Assembly: GCA_016934515.1 (NCBI GenBank) | Contig: JAFGSR010000080.1 | Coordinates: 1-35,054, forward strand | Reading direction: 5' to 3' | DNA: 35,054 nucleotides | DNA from: Sedimentisphaerales bacterium | Lineage (GTDB): Bacteria > Planctomycetota > Phycisphaerae > Sedimentisphaerales > SM23-30 | Part shown: one piece after another, positions 7,513 through 14,472 of the stretch | Numbering within the stretch: the stretch's first letter is position 1 | Layout of the letters: every line of letters starts with the position of its first letter | Notes under the pieces: generated by a model | The model's input: the letters and a program-made list of their open reading frames with translations, nothing else | Database searches by the model: none | What the model was told of the DNA's origin: nothing | Translations under genes and position numbers: made by a program

Positions 7513-9876
7513 CTAAATACCGGTCTGGATAAAACTGCCCATCTGATAAACGACCAGTGTAATCAAATAAGCCAGACCTGTAAGTCCAAAAAACTGAAAC
7601 ATCGGCCAGCGCCAGGAATTGGTTTCCCGTTTGGTAACCGCTACCGTAGCCATGCAGGGCGCACTAATCAGGCAGAAAAGCATTATACAAAAGCCTACCA
7701 GCGGACTGTAGGTTTGTTTTAATCGGGTTCGTAAAGCAGCCTGAGGGGAAACCGATAAATCAGCCTGCGTAGAAGAAACCGCAGAAGAGGTGCCGGGCTG
7801 GTCCTGATCCTGATTCTGATTCTGATCCGACTGCAGCGCCCGGTCTGGAGATTCTTCAGTTTCAACTTGGCCCAGCGAAAACACGATTCCCATCTGTGAA
7901 ACAAACAGTTCTTTAGCCGGAAACGAACCAACCAAAGCAGTGCCGATCCGCCAGTCGAATCCCAGCGGTTTCAATAACGGTTCTAAAGTTCGGCCGAGCC
8001 GTCCGGTTATCGAATAAGACAACCTGGCGTCCTGCAGTTCCTGATTGGTCAATTCAATAGCTGCAGCTTCCGAAGATGGAAAATTGCCTTGCTGCTCCAA
8101 GGCAACAATTTTCTCCTGTCTTAATTGTTCAATCTGTTCCTGGGGCAGGCGTGGATGCGAAGCCAGGAACCACATCAAGACGGAAAAAGCCAAAATTACG
8201 GTTCCGGCCTTACGCAGGTAAAGCCATGACCGCTGCCACATGTGAATCAGCACCGCTTTCAAAGTGGGGATTCGGTAAGGGGGCAGTTCCATGACAAAAG
8301 GTGAAGACTCACCCCTGAACATTGTCGAGCGCAGCAGCCGGGCACACACGATTGCAATCACGATTCCGATCAGATACATCGAATACATCACCACCGATGC
8401 CGAGCGGGCCGAGGTAAAAAACGCCGGGATGATGAGCAAATAAATCGGCACCCGGGCACCGCAGCTCATCAAGGGCAGAACCAAAATTGTCGTAAACCGG
8501 TCACGGCGGTTGTCCAGAATCCGCGTGGCCAATATCGCCGGCACCGAACAGCCGAATCCGGTAAGCATAGGGATAAAGCTCTTGCCGTGCAGGCCGACCC
8601 ATTTCATGAGCCGATCCATGATAAAAGCCGCCCTGGCCATGTAACCGGTGTCTTCCAGCAGTGACAAAGCCAGAAACAACAGCATAATGTTGGGCAGAAA
8701 AACAATCACTCCACCCACACCGGTGATAATTCCATCGACAATGAGTGATCGCAAAACGCTGTCCGAACCACTCGGCCAAAGGTTGCTTACCTGTTCGGCA
8801 AGGACCTGCTGGGCCGTTTCGATCCAACCCATTGGGTATTGGCCCGCCGCAAAAACGAACCAGAAGGTCAAATACATCAACGCCGCGAAAATCGGCAATC
8901 CCAGCAATCGATTGGTAAGCACCTTATCAAACTTGTCGGAAAAATTGATCCGTGCTTCGGTAGTTCGACGAATGACGGTGCGGCAGATCCCATGAACATA
9001 ACCATAACGCTGCTCGGCTATTACCGACTCGGGGTCTTCGCCGTATATAGATGTCAGATATTTTCGGCTGTGCTCCACCTGCTGATCGACTTCCCGGCGA
9101 ATAGCACTGTCATGCATTTTGCCGATTACTTCGCTGTCATTTTCCAGCAGTTTCAACGCTACCCACTGCGGATTGGTCACCAGGCAAAGCGGACAGTTGC
9201 AATCTGAGCCGGTCTGTTGGAGTTGGTCGGCTCGTCGGATAATTGGTTCAGCGATTTTAGTTAATTCATTTTCGATTTCGCTGCCATAATGCACGGGCAC
9301 CTTTTCCGACTGAGACCAATCGCCCTGGGCTACTTCGATAATCCGAGCCACAATTTTATCCGTGCCCCGGTTTCGTACGCCAATAGCGGGAACCACCGGG
9401 GCGCCGATTATCTTGCTCAATTTCTTGATATCCGCATGCAGCCCTTTGGTTTTCATCTCGTCGGCCATGTTCAGCACCAGCACCATGGGTACGCCCAGTT
9501 CCTTCAACTGCACTGCCAGGTAGAGATTTCTTTCGAGGTTGGCACCGTCGGCAATGTCAACGATGACATCGGGTTTTTGCTGGATAATGAAATTGCGGGC
9601 GACAATTTCCTCCATCGAATAGGCTGTTAGTGAATAAGTTCCCGGCAAGTCCACCACCTTAATCCGCCAGGAACCGTGCCGCAGAGTTCCTTCTTTAGTC
9701 TCGACGGTTACGCCGCCATAGTTACCCACGTGCTGATGGGCTCCGGTAAGATTATTAAAAATCGTGGTCTTGCCGGAATTGGGATTACCCATCAACGCCA
9801 CCGTAATGGTCTTAATGCCAAATGCAGCGGCTTTGTCGATCGGCACTTTACTTTTTTCAGGATCACAATCAGCCAT
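7513..9876 (-). CDS. feoB: Ferrous iron transport protein B
   Basis: FeoB imports Fe(II) across the inner membrane. The N-terminal G domain has G1 GNPNSGKTT (about 30-38), a switch region AHQHVGNYGGVTVE, G3 DLPG, and NMAD as G4. Gate motifs of the membrane domain follow, including GFGCSVPAILATR and LMSCGARVPIYLLI. The switch reads GNYGGVTVE where most FeoBs have Pro before GVTVE. A CNCPLC cluster (about Cys226, 228, 231) sits between the G and membrane domains. Near the C terminus a Gln/Asn/Asp-rich insert (QNQNQDQDQ) is encoded by a hexamer repeat. The ATG at 9876 was chosen over an in-frame TTG at 9882. It lies 57 bases after feoA. Identity is very secure. Confidence 0.97.
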   Translation of the reverse strand: MADCDPEKSKVPIDKAAAFGIKTITVALMGNPNSGKTTIFNNLTGAHQHVGNYGGVTVETKEGTLRHGSWRIKVVDLPGTYSLTAYSMEEIVARNFIIQQKPDVIVDIADGANLERNLYLAVQLKELGVPMVLVLNMADEMKTKGLHADIKKLSKIIGAPVVPAIGVRNRGTDKIVARIIEVAQGDWSQSEKVPVHYGSEIENELTKIAEPIIRRADQLQQTGSDCNCPLCLVTNPQWVALKLLENDSEVIGKMHDSAIRREVDQQVEHSRKYLTSIYGEDPESVIAEQRYGYVHGICRTVIRRTTEARINFSDKFDKVLTNRLLGLPIFAALMYLTFWFVFAAGQYPMGWIETAQQVLAEQVSNLWPSGSDSVLRSLIVDGIITGVGGVIVFLPNIMLLFLALSLLEDTGYMARAAFIMDRLMKWVGLHGKSFIPMLTGFGCSVPAILATRILDNRRDRFTTILVLPLMSCGARVPIYLLIIPAFFTSARSASVVMYSMYLIGIVIAIVCARLLRSTMFRGESSPFVMELPPYRIPTLKAVLIHMWQRSWLYLRKAGTVILAFSVLMWFLASHPRLPQEQIEQLRQEKIVALEQQGNFPSSEAAAIELTNQELQDARLSYSITGRLGRTLEPLLKPLGFDWRIGTALVGSFPAKELFVSQMGIVFSLGQVETEESPDRALQSDQNQNQDQDQPGTSSAVSSTQADLSVSPQAALRTRLKQTYSPLVGFCIMLFCLISAPCMATVAVTKRETNSWRWPMFQFFGLTGLAYLITLVVYQMGSFIQTGI
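7804..7827. repeat. Hexamer microsatellite inside feoB
   Basis: Four consecutive copies of CTGATY (plus-strand reading) encode the alternating Asp-Gln/Asn-Gln stretch near the FeoB C terminus. The period is six bases, so copy-number change would keep the reading frame. Confidence 0.7.
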
Positions 9877-9933
9877 TTTCAACTTTCGTAAAAAGGCTCA
9901 CCAAACGTGTCAACTTAAGAACCTCTCTGGATT

Positions 9934-10173
9934 TCAAACCTGCTCCTCTAAAATTATATCCGCCGCTTCCTCGCGTCGCAGGCTGACATGATAATTTTTT
10001 ATTACATATTCCGCAGGATCCGCCAGCGGCGCCAGCTTTAATTTTTCAATTACCTCGCCGCGAACCAGCCCCATTTCCAGCAGCCGCTTCTTAAAAGGGC
10101 TGTTACCCTGAATTCGCAAAATTTTTGCTTTGCAGCCGGGTTTCAGATCGGCCAGAGTTAAAGGCTGTTTCAT
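9934..10173 (-). CDS. feoA: Ferrous iron transport protein A
   Basis: A 79-residue SH3-like cytoplasmic protein needed for FeoB function. It shows the FeoA signature: LADLKPGCKAKILRI at the start, then RLLEMGLVRGEVIEK, then YHVSLRREEAADIILE at the end. It lies 24 bases after the DtxR-Fur-FeoA regulator and 57 bases before feoB, all on the minus strand, so the cluster is an operon. The upstream regulator carries its own FeoA domain, so the operon encodes two FeoA folds. The two copies are clearly divergent, so this is not a recent tandem duplication. Confidence 0.95.
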   Translation of the reverse strand: MKQPLTLADLKPGCKAKILRIQGNSPFKKRLLEMGLVRGEVIEKLKLAPLADPAEYVIKNYHVSLRREEAADIILEEQV

Positions 10174-10197
10174 TTACTGCTACCTTATGCGTATTAC

Positions 10198-11508
10198 TTA
10201 TTCATTGTCATCCTGAGGTATTCTATCAGCGATGTGCCGGTGCCTTCGGCGACGACCTTTCGGTAAGAAAAATGCCTGCCCCGGCGATTCATACCGGACA
10301 CGAACGTTCCGGGCGGTCTGCGGATCCAACATAAATCGGGACTCGCCCACCATCACCAGAACATGTCCGCCGGCACATCTGTCGTTCAACACCCGAATCA
10401 ACCTGCCCGGCACCAGGCCCATGTTGGAGAGCCGTTGCGCGGTTTGATCGTCAGTGGTTAGCGAAACTATCCTGACCGTCTCTCCGATAAGACACTGATC
10501 CAGGCTGCGTCCCCGACTTTCGGCTTTGATGCAATCCTGACAAACGCCAAAAAGATTGAGATTATGCAGCAACAGGCGAAAATCCGCAATCTGGGCATTT
10601 TCCTGCTGTAGTGCTTCAATCCGCGGATCAAAAAATTCCACAATCGCTCCGCACTTGACACAATACAAATGATCGTGATGAGATTCGGGATGGTAGTGTT
10701 CGTAAACAATCCGATCTTCAAAACGCAGCGAACGGGCAATCTTGTGCTCGCACAAAATCCCCATGGCATGGTCAACGTCTCCCTGTCGAACGGAAGGATT
10801 TTTCTGCCGCGCCTGCTGCAAAATCATATCCATACTGAGGTGCTTTTCACAGTTCATGAAAATGTCGATAACCGATTGCTGAGCGTCGGTTAATGCTCGG
10901 CCGCTTTCGGCCAACACATCCTTCAAATGCTCCCGTATATATTGGTCGCGGGGCTTGGAGGTTTTGGGTAATCCCTGATCCTGCTGAGAATTGCCACATA
11001 CCTGCTCAGCCGAATTGCCTAACAGACCGGAACACTCTGATGGACATTCGGGGAAATTTTCCAGGTTCCAGCCTTTCTGGCTATATTGGCCAAAATCCCG
11101 CACCCATTGCTTGCCGGTACGCGGGCATTTTTCCAGAAAATCCATAAACATACGCATCCGATCGAGCACATCCTTGTCCAGCACATGTTCCAGACGACAG
11201 GCATTTTCCTCGGCCAGACGTGGCTCAACCGCCAAAACCTCGCATAAAAAGTTTTTTATTTCATCGTGACGCCCGGCAATCTTTTCCGCCAGGATTTTGC
11301 CTTGATCGGTCAGAGAAATAGCTTCGTATGGCGAATAATTGATTAATCCCTTATCTGACAATTGTTTAAGTGCCCAGGATACGCTGGATTTAGCAACGTC
11401 GAGGGTTTTTGCGATCTGATTGGCATGGGCAACCAGTTTCTTCTCGGAAATGCGGTAAATCGCTTCGAGATAGTCTTCCAAACTTGAACTTAATTCTTTA
11501 TTTTTCAT
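10198..11508 (-). CDS. Three-domain iron regulator: DtxR + Fur-like + FeoA/SH3
   Basis: A 436-residue fusion. Residues 1-130 are a DtxR/MntR-type regulator: LEDYLEAIY start with Asp12 at the MntR D8 position, winged helix (AKTLDVAKSSVSWALKQLSD), His81, and CRLEH with Cys104/Glu107/His108 as in DtxR C102/E105/H106. Residues 130-190 are a Cys-rich linker (Cys128, 155, 159, 171). Residues 192-330 are Fur-like: HHDHLYCVKCG (His277-Cys286), Glu291, His315 and CQDC (Cys323, 326). Residues 336-405 are FeoA/SH3 (RLSNMGLVPGRLIRVL). The Fur recognition helix is degenerate, with DVDHAM where TVYRTL is usual. DtxR proteins with a C-terminal FeoA domain are well known, and here a Fur domain is placed between the two. 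It is the first gene of the feo operon and probably represses it when iron is plentiful. No good ribosome binding site precedes the ATG. Confidence 0.93.
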   Translation of the reverse strand: MKNKELSSSLEDYLEAIYRISEKKLVAHANQIAKTLDVAKSSVSWALKQLSDKGLINYSPYEAISLTDQGKILAEKIAGRHDEIKNFLCEVLAVEPRLAEENACRLEHVLDKDVLDRMRMFMDFLEKCPRTGKQWVRDFGQYSQKGWNLENFPECPSECSGLLGNSAEQVCGNSQQDQGLPKTSKPRDQYIREHLKDVLAESGRALTDAQQSVIDIFMNCEKHLSMDMILQQARQKNPSVRQGDVDHAMGILCEHKIARSLRFEDRIVYEHYHPESHHDHLYCVKCGAIVEFFDPRIEALQQENAQIADFRLLLHNLNLFGVCQDCIKAESRGRSLDQCLIGETVRIVSLTTDDQTAQRLSNMGLVPGRLIRVLNDRCAGGHVLVMVGESRFMLDPQTARNVRVRYESPGQAFFLPKGRRRRHRHIADRIPQDDNE

Positions 11509-11586
11509 GTATTTATGCTGTTTTTTGTTTCTTTTTCACTACTGATTTCATGCAGCCAAATTCCAAACAAGTTCAACTAACACAAT

Positions 11587-11615
11587 ATTGTAAGGCTAGT
11601 CTAACTTTATGTCAA
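11587..11615 (-). promoter_or_regulatory. Sigma-70 type promoter of the feo operon
   Basis: On the minus strand there is a perfect -35 TTGACA (11610-11615), a 17-base spacer, and a -10 TACAAT (11587-11592), five of six to consensus. Transcription should start near 11580, giving a leader of about 72 bases before the regulator ATG. The spacer is almost filled by a DtxR-box-like palindrome, so bound repressor would block RNA polymerase. Confidence 0.75.
11590..11605. promoter_or_regulatory. DtxR/IdeR-like operator in the feo promoter spacer
   Basis: GTAAGGCTAGTCTAAC is palindromic at 12 of 16 positions around a central CTAG. Its TTAG/CTAA edges resemble the DtxR/IdeR box (TTAGGTTAGGCTAACCTAA, from memory). 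It lies between the -35 and -10 boxes and overlaps the -10. A second, perfect 10-base palindrome (ACAATATTGT, 11582-11591) abuts it. Its position in front of a gene for a DtxR-type protein supports autoregulation. Binding itself is inferred. Confidence 0.6.
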
Positions 11616-11708
11616 CCCTTATGTATTCGCAAAAAAATGAAATTTTCTTGTGATGGGTTTTTAATGCGATTTTTGGAGAAAATCAGCCGGCAAAATCCGC
11701 GTTCAACT

Positions 11709-11760
11709 TGTCGCGGCGAAGCTTAAGCGGAGTCGGATCAGCGTTTATCGGCGGTTTCAT
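11709..11760. repeat. Two dispersed repeat motifs, left copies
   Basis: Positions 11707-11728 read as an ACTTGTC..CG.CGAAGCTT motif also found at 19219-19238, and contain GCGAAGCTTAAGC, repeated exactly at 25130-25142. Positions 11737-11760 are a 24-base segment (ATCAGCGTT then TATCGGCGGTTTCAT) that recurs at 22963-22986 with one mismatch. Neither overlaps a gene. Confidence 0.65.
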
Positions 11761-11829
11761 CTTAGTTGAGGTTAGACCGCTATGGAACGTTTTCTGGCAA
11801 AATCTGCTATAAACTGATAAAGTTCGGAC

Positions 11830-13104
11830 ATGAAAATTCTGATTCATTCGGAACTGAAAGAGCAGCAAAAATATAGCTGTATATGTTGCGGAGCAGGCTG
11901 TCGCAGTTTTCTGGTGGCGGTTCGCCCGGAAGAACGCCAGGCCATCGAGGCCCAGGAAAACTGGCGTGAATCACTGGGTGTTGACGAATTGTTCGTAACC
12001 CACCGGGCTGCCGGGAAGCTGGGCTTTGGCTTGGCCAAGCGGACCGACGGCAGTTGCGTTTTTCTCGGCAAAGACAACCTCTGCGTCATCCATAAAAAAT
12101 TCGGACTCAAAGCCAAGCCCCTGGCCTGTCAGTTGTATCCTTTCGTTTTGACACCGGTGGGCGGACGTTTGCATCTGGGATTACGTTTCGATTGCCCAGC
12201 GGTCTGCGAAAACATCGGTCAAAATCTGGACGATCACCGTAAAGACCTCAAGCGAATGGCCCGGGAACTCATCACCGCCGACATTGAAAAGCTTGAACTT
12301 CCGGAAATCTGCCCCAAACAGAAAGTGTCAGTAAAATTTTTCGAAGCTATCAATGAAATTCTCCTGAAAATGATCAACAGTGATGCGATACCCTTGATTG
12401 AGAGACTTCAGTGGTTGCGGAAATTTGTGGATTATCTCGGCGAGATTAAATGGCAAAATGTTACCGATGAAAATTTCAACGATCTGGTAGGCATGATCCA
12501 GGGCGGATTGCTGGCGGAGATCCAAAGCCGGCAAATTACCAAAAAAGCAGTAACCGGAAAACCCCGCAAGCTGCTCGGCCAGATTTTCTTTCTGCTCTGT
12601 CAACCCACCACAATCATCACCACCCAAAAAACAGGACCGTTGAAAACCTTGAAAAATCGGCTGCACTTGACTCGGATGGAAAAACAGTTGCGCCAACTGG
12701 ATGGGCCTCTTCCCAGGATTCAGCCGGATTGGCCGAATTGTAACCTGCAGGATCTCGAAGCCGATTTCGGCACCTTCCCTGCTGAGGTGCAGCAGTTGAT
12801 AACCCGCTATCTGACCTGCCGAATTGCCGGGATGGGTTATTGCGGACACAACTTTTACCGCTACAGCCTTACCGAGGGCATTCAAAGTTTGCTTTTGGGA
12901 GTGGTAACTGCCGGCTGGGTGATGCGTATCGCCGCACTTCAGGCTGGTCGAAAAAAAATTGAACTGGCCGACGCCCAACAGGCGGTCATGACTATCGACG
13001 GCAATCTAGGTTACGCCCAGGCTTTCGGCATGGGCCCCTCCCGCATGAGACTGGAATACCTCAGCAATCACCTGGAAGGTTTCATCAACTGGTTTTGCAG
13101 CTAA
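11830..13104 (+). CDS. YkgJ-family cysteine-cluster protein, FliB-like
   Basis: A 424-residue cytoplasmic protein with the N-terminal cysteine cluster of the YkgJ/FliB superfamily: CICCGAGC (Cys17, 19, 20, 24), CVFLGKDNLCVIH, then ACQLYPF and FDCPAVC. These cysteines probably bind zinc or an iron-sulfur cluster. The C-terminal part is helical, with GMGYCGHNFYRYSLTEGIQS near 335-355, as in FliB-type (flagellin lysine methylase) proteins. No flagellar gene is nearby, so the substrate is unknown. The stop codon overlaps the tail of the convergent FG-GAP gene by four bases. A weak leader (GATAAAGTTCGGAC) precedes the ATG. It is divergent from the iron operon, but a link to iron is only positional. 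Confidence 0.75.
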   Translation: MKILIHSELKEQQKYSCICCGAGCRSFLVAVRPEERQAIEAQENWRESLGVDELFVTHRAAGKLGFGLAKRTDGSCVFLGKDNLCVIHKKFGLKAKPLACQLYPFVLTPVGGRLHLGLRFDCPAVCENIGQNLDDHRKDLKRMARELITADIEKLELPEICPKQKVSVKFFEAINEILLKMINSDAIPLIERLQWLRKFVDYLGEIKWQNVTDENFNDLVGMIQGGLLAEIQSRQITKKAVTGKPRKLLGQIFFLLCQPTTIITTQKTGPLKTLKNRLHLTRMEKQLRQLDGPLPRIQPDWPNCNLQDLEADFGTFPAEVQQLITRYLTCRIAGMGYCGHNFYRYSLTEGIQSLLLGVVTAGWVMRIAALQAGRKKIELADAQQAVMTIDGNLGYAQAFGMGPSRMRLEYLSNHLEGFINWFCS

Positions 13105-14282
13105 AAATCAATATCCCTCAGCCAACAATATTCGACGAAAATATACAAATCAATCATATCCACGTTATGGTCGCCATTAAGATCGCTCCGCCCGCAATCG
13201 CCGCAGTCGGTATCCAGCCAATGTGTAGCAAACCGGGCAAAATCAGCCAGGTCAACGTCAGTATCAACATCCAAATCACCGGCGATGGGCAATCCCTCGT
13301 AAAGATGAACCTTGCCATCGACGGCGCCAATAATAACGTCGAGGTATCCCTGACCGCTCCAGTCGCAAAGAAACGGCCGCGAACGTGGATCCCCCGGCAG
13401 ATCGATTATTGAACCGTTAGATTCAACATATTCGTAGGCGGAAAAAGTCGGTGCGTTTTCAGTGCCAACGTTCGGATAAAAAATCAACTGTCCTTTGGTG
13501 TTTCCCACGAGCAGATCTTTTTTGCCGTCGCCGTTCAAATCTCTAACTTGGGGGCTGGACCGTCCCACCGGCGCATCGGGAACGATTAAATCACCTCCAT
13601 CTTGCTGGGCAAAAAACTCGGTCACAAAATCCGGGGCGGTATCGGTGCCTTCATTAATGAAAATGTGAATCTTGCCGTCCAGAGCACCAATCACCAAATC
13701 TTTCTTGCCGTCACTATTCCAGTCCACCACGCAGGGTGTTGCCCGGTAGCCGACGTCGATATTTACCTTGGAACCAATCGACCCAACCTGCAAAAAATTA
13801 CCGCCGTCAAAATTCGGATCGATATCGGTATTAACATTCAGGAACAGCTTGATATATCCGTCCGCCAATCCCACCACCAAATCCTTGCGGGAATCGTCGT
13901 CCCAGTAAACCACCCGCGGAAACAAACCCAGGCAACCGCAGTTGCAACCGTCCCAGACATAAGTCAAAATGGCACCGTCGGACTGAACGTGAGAAAAACC
14001 GGAAAACGCCGGTTCAGATCGCGAACCAGTGTTCAAATAAACTCGAATGTAGCCCGGATATCCATTGCCCCCTTCGCCAATAATCAAATCGTTATCACCG
14101 TCATTGTCCCAATCGACATACGAAGGCACCGAATAGGCCGAAACTGCCAGATCAACCGCAGGATCGCCCGCCTGGACAATCTGCTCCGGACCCAATTCCA
14201 TCAAAAGCTCACCCTCCGACGACGAAGAAAAAAACGCTACCCAAATTAGAAAAAACAAATTTAACGCCCGGAAATTCATCAT
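13101..14282 (-). CDS. Secreted FG-GAP/VCBS repeat protein with dockerin-like C terminus
   Basis: An N-terminal signal peptide (MMNFRALNLFFLIWVAFFSS) leads to an export domain built of about six FG-GAP-type calcium repeats, such as DWDNDGDNDLIIGEGG, DWNSDGKKDLVIGALDGK and DLNGDGKKDLLVGNTKGQ, which should form a beta-propeller. The last 60 residues are dockerin-like, with two EF-hand calcium loops (DVDTDVDLADF and DLNGDHNVDMIDL) and a Cys pair (CGDCG). Start 14282 was chosen because GGGGG lies four bases before this ATG and the signal peptide begins there. An upstream in-frame ATG at 14324 would add 14 polar residues. The tail is typical of planctomycete secreted proteins. No cohesin partner is visible. 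A binding or structural role outside the cell is inferred. Confidence 0.85.
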   Translation of the reverse strand: MMNFRALNLFFLIWVAFFSSSSEGELLMELGPEQIVQAGDPAVDLAVSAYSVPSYVDWDNDGDNDLIIGEGGNGYPGYIRVYLNTGSRSEPAFSGFSHVQSDGAILTYVWDGCNCGCLGLFPRVVYWDDDSRKDLVVGLADGYIKLFLNVNTDIDPNFDGGNFLQVGSIGSKVNIDVGYRATPCVVDWNSDGKKDLVIGALDGKIHIFINEGTDTAPDFVTEFFAQQDGGDLIVPDAPVGRSSPQVRDLNGDGKKDLLVGNTKGQLIFYPNVGTENAPTFSAYEYVESNGSIIDLPGDPRSRPFLCDWSGQGYLDVIIGAVDGKVHLYEGLPIAGDLDVDTDVDLADFARFATHWLDTDCGDCGRSDLNGDHNVDMIDLYIFVEYCWLRDIDF

Positions 14283-14472
14283 TTTTCCCCCAATCCCTGT
14301 TCGGCAAAAACTAATCCTTTTCATAATTAATTACATCGGAATATTCTGCCTGTGGATTCAGGAATATAGCACGTTTCCAAATGTCGGCGGAATTTAGTCC
14401 CATAATGGCAGGAAATTTCAAAAAGGGCAATTTGATTTTATTTAGCCCGGCAACATGTAACACAGCATTTTC

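Larger units (their letters stand above)
11509..11829. other. Divergent intergenic region between the feo regulator and the YkgJ-like gene
   Basis: This 321-base gap separates the minus-strand feo operon from the plus-strand YkgJ-like gene. Its left half holds the feo promoter and operator (11587-11615). Its right half (11709-11760) holds two dispersed repeat motifs. A TATAAA hexamer near 11810 could be a -10 box for the plus-strand gene, but no good -35 accompanies it. Confidence 0.6.

Noticed and set aside
7804-7827. CRISPR-like or regulatory repeat
   Set aside because: It is a simple hexamer microsatellite within the feoB coding region, with no spacers.
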